Shown: positions 1-9,137, numbered from the stretch's first letter. The stretch is DNA of 64,000 nucleotides from Dongshaea marina (GCF_003072645.1 NZ_CP028897.1:181001-245000), one strand, 5' to 3'. The notes: generated by a model not told the origin, from the sequence alone. A program made the numbers and translations.

Positions 1-951
1 CAAATTTTAGAGAGTTTTCTATTAGGAAAGGATCGAAACTATTTTTATTTTGAATTTGCATTTGCTGTGTTAAGTTTGGTATATATCCACTATCGAAATG
101 AAATCCACCATAGGCATAAACGGCAAGACACCTTAATATATCTGCTGCGATGGCCTCCTCTCTGAAGGATATTTTTGCCTGAATGAGGTTGTGTAGACTG
201 GTATAGAATTTCCTTATAGAGGCTTTAGTTGCTTCTGGGGGGGGGAGATGCCAGCTATACTTGTGTCGATCTCGATTGCTTTTTCGAAAAGCTCGGATAT
301 TGGCTTATACTCCAAGGTGATGCCATCACGCATCGGAGCATGAAGATTGGTCATCGGAGGAGTTTTGTCATACCAGATGACTCCACGTATTTTGCAATTA
401 ACTGTTGTCTGGTAAAGATAGGTGCAGAGAGTTTTGGCACTTGCTACATGACCTGAATTAAACCCCGCACCTTTCCTTAACTCAGGCCTTAGCTGTTGCT
501 GATTTTCTGGAGGTGCATCAAGGTATTTTTCTTTATCCATCCTGTCACCAACATAGATAGTATGTACATAGATGGTTCTATCCATCACGTTTGCATAATA
601 CCCTTCTGTCTTCAGTATTTTTATGCAGTCAACCAGGCACTGGTAAAAATGCCCCATTGTATTACCTGTTTTATTAAATGGTCTCTTTAGTCGATTCGTT
701 ATGTCATCGCGGTTATCAAAATTTAATCTTCTTGCAATCTCTAGCCTTTTATTTAGTTCCTCTTCTGTAAAACCATAAAGCTTTACTTGATAGCCAAACA
801 TTAACAACATCTCATAACCGCATTTTGCTTGTTGAATGAAACCAACTAAATCACTCGCTCTTTTTCCATGGTTTATTCCAATGCCATATCTATGTTTCCG
901 ATAGTTCGTCAGTCTTTGAATAAGATTTTCTTTTATTTCAGTTAAGTTCAT
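1..951 (-). pseudogene. TcdA/TcdB-type glycosyltransferase-like protein, frameshifted in a C9 tract, 3' end outside window
   Basis: The intact frame runs 951 to 214 (245 aa, start ATG 951) and ends 11 residues after a run of nine C (minus strand, 237-245 on plus). Adding one C moves translation into a frame that stays open to the window edge (about 80 more codons). That continuation reads EEAIAADILRCLAVYAYGGF and then H-F-D-S-G-Y-I-P. The order A-(A/S)-D-I-L-R, Y-G-G, aromatic-x-D is the signature of the clostridial-toxin/DXD glycosyltransferase core, so I infer the 214 stop is artificial. The second Asp of DXD appears as Gly (D-S-G), so activity is uncertain. The N-terminal 245 aa show no family I recognise, no signal peptide and no membrane segment. 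The gene is AT-rich compared with neighbours and lies 47 bp behind the pentein-like gene, so the two are probably co-transcribed. It could be a sugar-transferring effector or toxin; that is inference. Confidence 0.55.
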
Positions 952-998
952 GTGATTCCTTTATTTATATCATTATTCCATTAATATCGATGATCCAG

Positions 999-2569
999 CT
1001 ATACCTCATGAGTCATCAGAGCTTTAAAAATCTCTTTATATTTTTTTCTTTTCTCTCTCTGCAAGGGATCCAGTGATAGTGGCTCACTATTTTTTCGTCT
1101 ATGGCTTCTGGATTCAATGTCTTCATCTCTTCTAAGCTGAGGGATACTTTGATATCTTTGAGTCGGTTGTAATAATGGCTCTGGGCTCTGACAATTTATT
1201 TGTCCCTGGTGAATTCTATCAAGCTCTTGAGTGAACTGGCTTTGATGTGGTGTAAACCTATGAGCAATTGCTACTTGCGATGAGAAATAGATATTCTTAT
1301 TAGTTTGGCAGCGTAGTGATCCCCGTATAGGGCAATAGCATCTGCGGCATTGGATAGCTCAGGGTTTGTATTTATGAAATGGACCCGATCGACTCCGTAT
1401 CTTCTAAGGGCTGTGGCTAAATTTTGTTTCGCCGTATGTTGAGGAGCGTCTGGGCAGATAAAGTGGTAACGGCCTGCTCGATCTCTGATGGTAACGCCAT
1501 TGGCAAAGGCATACTGAACGTTAATTAGTGTTCTTGCATGACAGTATTTTTCAATATCTAAAGGTTCAAAGCCTTCACCTGGTAATTCTGAAAACTCAAA
1601 TGTTGCAAGATTCATATAATATTTTTCATGGTCAATAGCTTGCTCCGCTTCATGAAAATACTGGGAGTAATCAAGGCCATCATTTTTACCAAGATATGCA
1701 GTATTAAATCCTTGGAATCTCTCTATGTTATCTTCCGCCATCGCAAATACTTTCATTGGGATTACATTAAAGCCATGTTTGGATAGTAGATTTCTAATGT
1801 TCGAAACAATGCGCTTGTTAAAGTATCCAATATTTTTGTTTCTGGTGTTAGTGTTGAGAGTTCCTGGATTTCTTAGCTCTTCTTCAAATGAGTGTAATAG
1901 GATGACGCCAGGTTTAAGGTAGGCCATTTGAAGGTCAATATGATAAGCCCACTGTGGTATAAACAGTATTTTTTCTGGTTCACAATTAAATGTTTGAGTT
2001 AGCTCAAGTATTGTTTTTAATTTTGCTTCTCCGACCAATCTGTTAACTGTAACTTGTGGTATGTTTTGGAGATCTCGGACACTCTGAGATATAGCGTCGA
2101 ACACTAGTGTTAGGCCAACAAGATAGTACTTTATACCATCTCGGTTTAATGCCTGAATAATGTTACCACCCTGAATTCGGTGTGGACTTTCTTTTCTTCT
2201 GGTTTGCTCTATGAGCCTGTAAGTAGCTCGGTGATCGTTTTCATTGTGAAAGCCTCTTGCTAGTCCTTCGAACTGGAAGTATGTATGTCCACTATCTTTT
2301 GTTTTTGTAAGCACTTTATCATAAGCCGATTTCGCATTTTGGTTAAGGCTTGAAGCATAAAAACCTCTTGGAGTCTCAATGGATGTTGCTATTGTCTCAG
2401 AGTCAGATGATAGATAGTAATCGCGTAGCCATATTGGAAGCTTAGAAACCTCTATATAGTTGAATCCAATATCACTAGATAATCTGCGAAGTGCTTGTGT
2501 AAATGTGCCTTCAGTGGTTGTAAATAGAACATCACCAGGGTGAATAATGTCATCATGTGGCATTTGCAA
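999..2569 (-). pseudogene. Pentein-superfamily (PAD_porph/agmatine deiminase-like) enzyme, frameshifted just before its catalytic cysteine
   Basis: The uninterrupted frame is 2569-1271 (432 aa). It holds pentein motifs in order: P-I-W-L-R-D (45-50), Q-G-G-N (133-136), YLVG (149-152) and Y-H-I-D with H210/D212. Members of this guanidine-modifying superfamily then end with G-G-x-x-(R/H)-C. Here the frame reads YGDHYAAKL and has no such cysteine. Adding one base to the four-C run at 1321-1324 (plus strand) gives Y-G-G-S-L-R-C-Q-T followed by about 100 more codons to a TAG at 999. That makes a 523-aa protein whose extra tail is polar and Gln/Arg-rich. The motifs are seen; deimination or hydrolysis of an arginine-like guanidine group is inferred from the superfamily. 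No signal peptide is evident. AT-rich accessory gene upstream of the glycosyltransferase-like gene. Confidence 0.6.
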
Positions 2570-2955
2570 ACTCCTTTCTATTGTAAATGCTCATCTTTTT
2601 AGGATTAATTTTTTTGGTGTTTAATTATCAATCATAAATAGGGTTTCTGTTGAGCAATACAGGCTAAATATGCAGCGGTATAAATATCGAGCATTTATCA
2701 GTATTGGTTCAAATTAGAATCATTTTTTCTGACTTGAATTATAGTAATAAAGTCACGAGCGAAAAATGATCGCCGTGGGTACCCGAATGATACGTCTATT
2801 TGGTTCTCAAAAGAAGCCCTGCTTTCAACCTACTGATGGGCTTGTCTCGTCTGAGTCCTTTTGTTGTATCTAAGAGTTGTTTTTGCGCTTATATAGTGGC
2901 GACGAATACATGTGCTGACTAAGGTAAAGGTGATGCCGTATCGGAGGGTTTAACT
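2570..2955. other. Intergenic, no gene seen
   Basis: This 386-bp AT-rich gap separates the divergent pentein-like gene and the small DUF6482-like gene, so it should hold promoters for both. I see no coding frame of useful length, no tRNA and no convincing inverted repeat. A Shine-Dalgarno GGAGGG sits at about 2943-2948, just before the downstream start. Confidence 0.5.
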
Positions 2956-3255
2956 ATGCGTTTGAAGCAGTTTATCAACTGGGCTGACCACGGAGGACAT
3001 CCACCCTGTTTTCTGATCCGCTGTGTAGATGGCTCTGGTTATCTGCTGGAAGTTGAAGTTCACCATAAAGTTGAGGCTGTTCTGGATAAAAAAGGCAATC
3101 CTTATCAATTTGATTCTCAGGAGCAGGCCGAAACATTTTTGACGAAACATGGGATCCACGAGGCGAAGCTTGTTGTGTGTCAGCCCGAGGATGAAGGGGT
3201 AGAAGAGGCCATTTCTCGCGGAGGAGATGGTGGGGGGATTTCAATCGAATTTTAG
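2956..3255 (+). CDS. Small conserved protein, DUF6482-like
   Basis: A 99-aa protein with ATG preceded at short distance by GGAGGG. It opens M-R-L-K-Q-F, has a central Y-L-L-E-V-E-V strand region and a later A-K-L-V-V segment, and ends in a Gly/Glu-rich acidic tail. Length and this strand pattern resemble the DUF6482 family of short gammaproteobacterial proteins, whose function is unknown. No signal peptide, membrane segment or catalytic motif is visible. It is a single-gene unit closed by the hairpin at 3333-3362. Family assignment is from memory of the pattern, so moderate confidence only; that it is a real gene is likelier. Confidence 0.6.
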   Translation: MRLKQFINWADHGGHPPCFLIRCVDGSGYLLEVEVHHKVEAVLDKKGNPYQFDSQEQAETFLTKHGIHEAKLVVCQPEDEGVEEAISRGGDGGGISIEF

Positions 3256-3332
3256 GGACAGCTATGGGTAGTGGTTGTGTGGTGTGCTCTTAGGACACCT
3301 GGCTCATATTTATTTTTGTGCTTAATCCAGCA

Positions 3333-3362
3333 ACAAACAGGAGGGGAGGCCCTCCTGTTTGT
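3333..3362. terminator. Bidirectional hairpin between convergent genes
   Basis: A 13-bp perfect stem (ACAAACAGGAGGG with its complement) closed by GAGG. It sits between the 3' ends of the DUF6482-like gene and the convergent CitS-type transporter gene. There is no long T run on either side, so termination strength is uncertain. Confidence 0.6.
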
Positions 3363-3391
3363 CATTCTACTTCAGCAGATAGCTGCTTGGT

Positions 3392-4660
3392 TCAAACAAA
3401 ATTGATCAGCATGGTGGCTAAGATCAGCATGAATGCGCCACCCAGCCTTGAGGATATCTGCGAAAATGGGATCAACTCCATCCGCTTGCATGCCGATAGC
3501 ACGGCAACATCACCTGTGCCGCCCATATTTGCCATGCACAGACCTGCGGTGACAGATGCTTCCAGCGGGTAAAACCCGACGAGATAGCCACCGAGTCCGG
3601 TGCCAATGACGGCTCCCAATATGGTCAGAGTGATCAGAGCGACATAGATAAAGCTAATTGATGAAAAGACCGCATTGAGATCCGTATAGGCAACACCGAT
3701 TCCCACCAGGAGTGCAGGGGTCAGGTTGACCATGACAAACTGAAACCACTCGGCGGTTGCCTTTTCATATTCCTGAGGGATGATATTAAATATTTTAAAT
3801 GCTGCAACAGAAAGGATCATTAGTGCATAAGGGTGTAAAGGAATAAACTCAGCCAACGTATTCCCTAAGATGAAAAAGGTACAGGCAATTAATAGCCCTA
3901 TCCCGAGCTCATTAATGTTAAGCGCTTTCTCCTCTTTGGAGGACTCATCATCCTTAGCATGATTATTATCTTTTGTTCGAATTAATTGACCGTTACCATT
4001 TAGTTTCGGGAACATCTTTCCGAACTTTGACATCAAACCACCGACAATAATTGCCATGGCATTGCCAATAGCAACTGCTGGCACCATCACCGACATCATC
4101 TCTTTGGTGGATGTATTGAAGTGGGCGCCGAAGATTTCAGCCAGGGGGACGGCTCCTGCGCCCATACCACCACCCATAATCGGGATGCAGATATAAAATA
4201 TTGCCCGCTTGGCACCATAGCCAAGCAGGGCTCCACCAAGACCACACAGAGCTATTGAGGCGATGACTCCAATCAGGATGACTGGGAGATAGCGGGCAAC
4301 CGCATTCAGCAGAATTCTCCGGTTCATTCCCAAGATACTGCCGGTGATCAGTGATGCAATATAGAAGGAGAGAAACCCCTCGCCCTTCATAAAGCCGATG
4401 ACCATCTCACCTGTGTCTGCAGGTAGTACGTTATATGAAATGAGTGCAGCCGAACCAAAGATAATAATGATTGGCCCACCACCAAAGTAATCTTTTATTA
4501 TGGGGAGCTTGTCACCAATTAAATTTAAAATTGCGCCTAACACCATCATAAATGCAAAGCTACCAACCATTCCAAACGGCAAGACATGCAAATAGCTGGC
4601 GATGATGACTACGGCGGTAATACAGAAGAAAATCCGAATATCAATTCCAATGACCTTCAT
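3392..4660 (-). CDS. 2-hydroxycarboxylate transporter (CitS/CimH family)
   Basis: A 422-aa inner-membrane protein with about a dozen hydrophobic helices and a charged cytoplasmic loop near residues 225-250 (RTKDNNHAKDDESSKEEK). Two glycine-rich reentrant motifs typical of the 2-HCT family are visible: G-G-G-M-G-A-G-A in the N-terminal half and G-G-T-G-D-V-A-V-L near the C-terminus. The family carries citrate, malate or lactate, usually by Na+ symport or substrate/product exchange. The exact substrate cannot be read from sequence, and no citrate lyase or malolactic enzyme gene sits beside it to suggest one. Start ATG 4660 follows a weak AAGAG. It appears monocistronic. Confidence 0.85.
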   Translation of the reverse strand: MKVIGIDIRIFFCITAVVIIASYLHVLPFGMVGSFAFMMVLGAILNLIGDKLPIIKDYFGGGPIIIIFGSAALISYNVLPADTGEMVIGFMKGEGFLSFYIASLITGSILGMNRRILLNAVARYLPVILIGVIASIALCGLGGALLGYGAKRAIFYICIPIMGGGMGAGAVPLAEIFGAHFNTSTKEMMSVMVPAVAIGNAMAIIVGGLMSKFGKMFPKLNGNGQLIRTKDNNHAKDDESSKEEKALNINELGIGLLIACTFFILGNTLAEFIPLHPYALMILSVAAFKIFNIIPQEYEKATAEWFQFVMVNLTPALLVGIGVAYTDLNAVFSSISFIYVALITLTILGAVIGTGLGGYLVGFYPLEASVTAGLCMANMGGTGDVAVLSACKRMELIPFSQISSRLGGAFMLILATMLINFV

Positions 4661-4929
4661 TAATAGAGCTCTTTATATTTGTTATGTTTGGTGATACTGC
4701 AGAGATTACCTTTAGATATCAACCTGCATCTAATTATTTATCAATAAGATTTTTAATAATATGATCCAGCTCACTGCACCAAGTCTGTTCAGCGAATCGT
4801 CAAATGATATTTATTCAAAGCATTTTGAAGTGAATCTATATACTATTCAGGGAATCGGTAGATTTGCCAGAGTCTAATATGGTCTTTATCGATATCGACA
4901 GCCTTCAGCCTGCGAGATCATGAGTCTTG

Positions 4930-5319
4930 TTACAGCAGGGTGGTCTTTTCGATGAGCTCGATGAAGATACCGTTTGGATCTTTGATGAAAAAATAGCGTC
5001 GTCCGAGGCGGCCTTCCTGTATCTGAGTCTCGGTCAGCCCATGCCTCAGGAAATATTGGTAGCTTTGCTGCAAATTATCCGTGTTCAATGCAAAGTGAGT
5101 GATACCACCTCCCTTGAGGGTGTCAGCAAAAGTTTGTTGATCCCTTTGTGCAACACTCGAGTTAAACTCAAAGATCTCCAGCTTGCAGCCATTTTCCAGG
5201 ATCAGGATCTGGCACAGTTCATCCTGATAGTATTGCCTTTGGATAAACCCCAGATGCTCCATATAGAAGGCTTTGGTCGCTAAGAGATCTGTTACGGTAA
5301 TCGAGATGTGGTCAATCAT
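4930..5319 (-). CDS. VOC (glyoxalase/bleomycin resistance) family protein
   Basis: A 129-aa single VOC domain. It begins MIDHISITVTDL, the first beta-strand with the metal-ligand His, has the N-terminal F-Y-x-x-x-L-G-F helix pattern, a mid-protein T-H-F-A-L strand and ends F-F-I-K-D-P-N-G-I-F-I-E-L-I-E. The GIFIELIE strand supplies the usual C-terminal Glu ligand. Members include glyoxalase I, dioxygenases and fosfomycin/bleomycin-binding proteins; nothing here fixes the substrate. It lies downstream of yicC on the same strand, separated by a hairpin. Confidence 0.8.
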   Translation of the reverse strand: MIDHISITVTDLLATKAFYMEHLGFIQRQYYQDELCQILILENGCKLEIFEFNSSVAQRDQQTFADTLKGGGITHFALNTDNLQQSYQYFLRHGLTETQIQEGRLGRRYFFIKDPNGIFIELIEKTTLL

Positions 5320-5367
5320 GCTAAGCCTGTCAGCGAAAATAGGGGTAGATAAACAGGGTAAAGCGCA

Positions 5368-5394
5368 GTTGCTGAGCGGGGGCCGCTCAGCAAC
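5368..5394 (-). terminator. Hairpin downstream of yicC
   Basis: Perfect 12-bp stem (GTTGCTGAGCGG and complement) around a GGG loop, 19 bp beyond the yicC stop and before the VOC gene. No T tract follows, so it may be a Rho-independent terminator of modest strength or a 3'-end stabiliser. Confidence 0.5.
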
Positions 5395-5412
5395 TATAGA
5401 GAGATCGCTGAG

Positions 5413-6276
5413 TTATTCGATATTCTGGATCTGCTCGCGCATCTGCTCGATCAGGACCTTGAGCTCAACGGCGCTGGCGGTGATCTCGGCATTAATTGAC
5501 TTGGAAGCCAGGGTGTTGGACTCACGGTTGAACTCCTGCATCATGAAGTCCAGACGGCGTCCACAGGGCCCACCTTTTTTCAGGACCTTACGGGTTTCAC
5601 TGATATGAGTATCTAACCGGTCCAGCTCCTCGGCGACATCCAGTTTTTGCGCCAGGATGATCATCTCCTGCTCAATGCGAGCCGGATCCAGTTCAGCTTT
5701 CGCCTCCTCCAAGCGCTCGGTCAGGCGCTGGCGCTGCCACTGCATGACGGCTGGCATCTGCTCACGAACCTTGCTGACCTCGACGGCGATCTGCTCCAGG
5801 CGTTGTTCAATGAGCTCGCGTAGCTTAGCCCCTTCACTGGCCCGGGCCTCCACAAACTGATCGAGGACGGTGTCGAAATATCCAAGCAGAGCGGTGGCAA
5901 CGGCGTCCATGTCCTGCTCCTCGGCCTCCATCACACCCGGCCAGCGCATCAGTTCGACCGGGTCGATCGTTCCCTGACCCGCTTCGGCACTGACCCACTT
6001 GGCTGCTGCAATGAGCTGTTTAGTCAGTGGCTTGTTGATCTGTAATTGCATGTTGGCACTGCTACCAGCCTCAAAACGCAAATTACACTCAAGTTTTCCA
6101 CGTTGCAGACGCTTGCGCAGACGCTCTCTGAGTACCGGCTCCAGGCCTCGAAGCTGTTCGGGGAGACGCACATAGGTTTCGAGATAACGCTGATTGACGG
6201 AGCGGAGCTCCCAGGTGCAGGTCCCTTGCTCATCTTTGGTTTGCTGCCTGGCGTAGGCGGTCATGCTGTGGATCAT
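5413..6276 (-). CDS. yicC: YicC-family endoribonuclease
   Basis: A 287-aa cytoplasmic protein with the YicC N-terminus (M-I-H-S-M-T-A-Y-A-R, then W-E-L-R-S-V-N-Q-R-Y-L-E) and the C-terminal DUF1732 signature K-G-G-P-C-G-R-R-L-D-F-M-M-Q-E-F-N-R-E-S-N-T. The C-terminus is rich in Glu/His candidates for metal binding. YicC proteins are stress-linked endoribonucleases involved in small-RNA turnover. Length matches the family. It is divergently transcribed from rph, the usual arrangement in enterics and Vibrio, sharing a 121-bp promoter region. Confidence 0.92.
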   Translation of the reverse strand: MIHSMTAYARQQTKDEQGTCTWELRSVNQRYLETYVRLPEQLRGLEPVLRERLRKRLQRGKLECNLRFEAGSSANMQLQINKPLTKQLIAAAKWVSAEAGQGTIDPVELMRWPGVMEAEEQDMDAVATALLGYFDTVLDQFVEARASEGAKLRELIEQRLEQIAVEVSKVREQMPAVMQWQRQRLTERLEEAKAELDPARIEQEMIILAQKLDVAEELDRLDTHISETRKVLKKGGPCGRRLDFMMQEFNRESNTLASKSINAEITASAVELKVLIEQMREQIQNIE

Positions 6277-6359
6277 TGTCTGTCACTCTGTTGCACTTTG
6301 AGAGCCGATTATACTGTGTGCTGTTTGTTTCGTCTGCTGCAATTGCCAGCTGTTTTTCC

Positions 6360-6365
6360 TATAAT
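6360..6365 (+). promoter_or_regulatory. Putative -10 element for rph
   Basis: A perfect TATAAT lies 33 bp before the rph ATG in the yicC/rph divergent region. A -35 hexamer at 17-bp spacing is poor, so only the -10 is offered. Confidence 0.4.
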
Positions 6366-6397
6366 GGCGAGCTAGCTATGAACTATAGGAATTTGTG

Positions 6398-7111
6398 ATG
6401 CGTCCCAATGGCCGAACTCCAGGACAGGTGCGCCCTGTTAAAATTACTCGCCAATATACCGCTCATGCCGAAGGCTCGGTATTGATCGAGTTTGGTGAGA
6501 CCAAAGTACTTTGTACCGCAAGCGTTGAAGATGGGGTTCCTCGTTTTCTAAGAGGCCAGGGACAAGGCTGGATCACCGCCGAGTATGGCATGCTCCCGCG
6601 CTCGACACATTCCAGGATGCGACGCGAAGCTGCCAGTGGCAAGCAGGGAGGGAGAACTCTTGAGATCCAGCGCCTGATCGCCCGCTCATTGCGTGCCGCC
6701 GTTGATCTTAAGGCTTTGGGTGAATACACAATCACGGTTGATTGTGATGTGATCCAGGCCGATGGCGGCACCCGCACCGCAGCGATTAGTGGTGCCTGTG
6801 TTGCCCTGGTGGATGCTCTGGAATGGATGATGAAAGAGGGTAAACTCAAAGTCAGCCCACTTAAGCATATGATCGCCGCTGTTTCAGTGGGTGTGGTCAA
6901 TGGTGAGCCGGTTTGCGATCTTGAGTATGTTGAAGATTCTGCAGCAGATACCGACATGAATGTGGTGATGACCGACTCTTTCCAGATGATCGAGATCCAG
7001 GGAACGGCGGAGGCGGAGCCTTTCTCCCATGAGGAGCTGCTGACCATGCTGGAGCTGGCCAAGCAGGGGATTGCCGATATTGTCGAAATACAGAAACAAT
7101 CATTGAATTAA
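6398..7111 (+). CDS. rph: Ribonuclease PH
   Basis: A 237-aa 3'-5' phosphorolytic exoribonuclease that trims tRNA 3' ends and degrades rRNA. It starts with the family N-terminus [14 protein letters not shown]. It carries G-M-L-P-R-S-T-H and S-R-M-R-R-E-A around the phosphate site, and [15 protein letters not shown]. The [18 protein letters not shown] stretch holds the catalytic Asp residues. I chose ATG 6398 over the adjacent in-frame GTG 6395 because it gives the conserved N-terminus behind AGGA. In many gammaproteobacteria pyrE follows directly; here a dehydrogenase gene intervenes. Followed by a strong terminator. Confidence 0.96.
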   Translation: MRPNGRTPGQVRPVKITRQYTAHAEGSVLIEFGETKVLCTASVEDGVPRFLRGQGQGWITAEYGMLPRSTHSRMRREAASGKQGGRTLEIQRLIARSLRAAVDLKALGEYTITVDCDVIQADGGTRTAAISGACVALVDALEWMMKEGKLKVSPLKHMIAAVSVGVVNGEPVCDLEYVEDSAADTDMNVVMTDSFQMIEIQGTAEAEPFSHEELLTMLELAKQGIADIVEIQKQSLN

Positions 7112-7117
7112 TTGAGG

Positions 7118-7144
7118 ATGCGGCCAATTGGCCGCATTTTTTTT
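7118..7144 (+). terminator. rph intrinsic terminator
   Basis: ATGCGGCC-AATT-GGCCGCAT stem followed directly by a T run; 6 bp after the rph stop. Confidence 0.9.
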
Positions 7145-7161
7145 GTCTGAACGAGGTGATG

Positions 7162-8055
7162 ATGAAGATCTTTATTGCCGAGCCTACCGGTATCTCTGTG
7201 GAAACATATAGGGAGGCTCTTGGGGACCACGAGATTCATGAGCTGGATACCCGGGGGATGAGTGATGCAGAGCTGATAACAGCGATTGGAGATGCCGAGA
7301 TCCTGGTACTGACCAATCGTCCGGTCTCAGCTGGGGTGATTGAGGCGCTCCCCGGGCTTAAGATGATCTCTGTGGCATTCGCAGGAATTGACCACCTGGA
7401 TGCTAAAGCGATCGTGCAGCGGGAGATCAAGGTGAACAATGCCGCTGGTTACGCCAATACGGCGGTTGCTGAGCTGGTGTTTGGCTATATGTTAGCCCTG
7501 TCCCGGCGCTTACTTGAAAATGCTCAGCAGATCCATCAGGGGGTGGGCACCAATACCGGCCATGAGCTTAAGGGGAAAACCCTGGGAATTGTTGGATATG
7601 GGGCGATCGGCCAGGAGGTCGCTCGCCTGGCCGAGGCCTTTGGTATGGAGCCTCTCATCTACTCCCGTTCAGGAAGTGCTTCTCTTGAAACCCTGTTTCG
7701 CAGCAGTGATTTTATCAGTCTGCACCTGCCTCTTAACGAGAGCACCCGTCATCTTATCGGAGCAGAACTCTTCTCTGTGATGAAGCCTAGCGCCTGCCTC
7801 ATCAATGCGGCACGCGGCCCTATCATCAAAGAGGCCGATCTGATCCATGCCCTGCGTAATAAGCAGCTCAGTGCAGCGGCCATTGATGTGTTTGATATGG
7901 AGCCACCTCTGCCTGCGGATTACCCTCTGCTCCAGGAGGCCAATGTGCTGGCAACACCGCACATCGGCTTTAATACAGCGGAGGCTTTAAAGACCAAGGG
8001 TGAGCTGGCACTGCGTAATGTTGTGCAGTTTATCCAGGAGTGTTCGTCCAGATAA
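7162..8055 (+). CDS. D-isomer-specific 2-hydroxyacid dehydrogenase family protein
   Basis: A 297-aa NAD(P)-dependent oxidoreductase. It has the Rossmann glycine motif G-I-V-G-Y-G-A-I-G and the family catalytic set: Arg in N-A-A-R-G-P, acidic residue in D-V-F-D-M-E-P-P and His in A-T-P-H-I-G-F. The family reversibly reduces 2-keto acids (pyruvate, hydroxypyruvate, glyoxylate, phosphoglycerate). The substrate cannot be told from sequence. Three start codons occur in a row (GTG 7156, ATG 7159, ATG 7162); ATG 7162 best fits the ACGAGG spacing. Its place between rph and pyrE is unusual, and its own terminator-flanked position suggests independent transcription. Confidence 0.88.
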   Translation: MKIFIAEPTGISVETYREALGDHEIHELDTRGMSDAELITAIGDAEILVLTNRPVSAGVIEALPGLKMISVAFAGIDHLDAKAIVQREIKVNNAAGYANTAVAELVFGYMLALSRRLLENAQQIHQGVGTNTGHELKGKTLGIVGYGAIGQEVARLAEAFGMEPLIYSRSGSASLETLFRSSDFISLHLPLNESTRHLIGAELFSVMKPSACLINAARGPIIKEADLIHALRNKQLSAAAIDVFDMEPPLPADYPLLQEANVLATPHIGFNTAEALKTKGELALRNVVQFIQECSSR

Positions 8056-8134
8056 CGGACCCGGTATAGAAGTTCTCTTTTCGTTCTGCGAAGAGATCTC
8101 TTGAAGGCGATTTAGATAGATTACAGGAGAAAAA

Positions 8135-8776
8135 ATGAAAGCCTATCAGCGTCAGTTCATTGAATTTGCCCTGGAGCGCGGGGTGTTGTGTTTTGGTGAG
8201 TTTACTCTGAAGTCGGGTCGTATCAGCCCCTATTTTTTTAATGCTGGCTTGTTTAATCGCGGTGGCGATCTGGCTCGTCTCGGGCAATTTTATGCCCAGG
8301 CACTGATCGATGCTAATGCAGAGTATGATCTCCTGTTTGGTCCGGCATATAAGGGGATCCCGATTGCCACGGCGGCTGCGGTGGCACTCTATGAAAAACA
8401 TCAGCAAGATGTACCTTACTGCTTTAATCGTAAAGAGAAAAAGGATCATGGAGAGGGGGGCAACCTGGTGGGGAGTCCTCTCGCCGGGAGTGTGATGCTG
8501 GTTGATGATGTGATTACCGCCGGAACCGCGATCCGTGAGTCTATGCAGCTCATTGAGGCTCACGGAGCTCAGCTGGGTGGCGTGTTAGTGGCTCTGGATC
8601 GCCAGGAGCGTGGTCAGGGTGAGCTATCAGCGATTCAGGAGATCGAACGTGATTATCAGACCTCTGTCTATACCATCATCAAGCTTGGTGATTTGATTGC
8701 TTATCTTGAAGAGCAGCCAGAGATGGCGCAAACCCTGGAGCAGATGCGTAGCTACCGTGAGCAGTATGGTATCTAG
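8135..8776 (+). CDS. pyrE: Orotate phosphoribosyltransferase
   Basis: A 213-aa cytoplasmic enzyme of de novo UMP synthesis that joins orotate to PRPP to give OMP. It starts [13 protein letters not shown] like the E. coli enzyme and has the same length. It contains [23 protein letters not shown] and the PRPP-binding loop [21 protein letters not shown] lies before ATG. The TAG stop is also the first three bases of the 270-bp repeat that follows, so the element has inserted exactly at the gene end without shortening the protein. Confidence 0.97.
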   Translation: MKAYQRQFIEFALERGVLCFGEFTLKSGRISPYFFNAGLFNRGGDLARLGQFYAQALIDANAEYDLLFGPAYKGIPIATAAAVALYEKHQQDVPYCFNRKEKKDHGEGGNLVGSPLAGSVMLVDDVITAGTAIRESMQLIEAHGAQLGGVLVALDRQERGQGELSAIQEIERDYQTSVYTIIKLGDLIAYLEEQPEMAQTLEQMRSYREQYGI

Positions 8777-9043
8777 GCTCTGTTGGCGTTTCCAATTTTG
8801 AACCTGTTGCCCCTGAAAATGTTCTGTTCGCGATGCGAATTACGTGGTTTAGTGACTCTAAATAAGTGATGCGCAACAATGAACAGGGCTTTTTCTGGCA
8901 CAACCCGAAGGGCAGTGGCTATTTTTCCTCCCAGCGGCGTTATCAGATATTCATGTAGGGTAACTACACCACACATCTTCTGCCTTGCTGGATGAAAAAA
9001 TTGCCAACTGCAGAACCAAATCTGAAACGTCAACAGAGCCTAA
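8774..9043. mobile_element. MITE-like element, copy 1
   Basis: A 270-bp non-coding element with imperfect terminal inverted repeats: left end TAGGCTCTGTTGGCGTTTC, right end whose complement reads TTAGGCTCTGTTGACGTTTC. A second copy of exactly the same length lies at 35291-35560, and the two are alike along their whole length with scattered substitutions. No frame encodes a transposase, so it would need one supplied in trans. The left end overlaps the pyrE stop codon. A clear target-site duplication is not visible. Confidence 0.8.
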
Positions 9044-9137
9044 GTTCTTTATTCGCTTATAAGGTTGTATGGGCGAGCTCTGGATCTCCTTGCGCTGGGG
9101 ATGAAAATTCTAGCTACCACTTATCCAGAGTTTGCCC

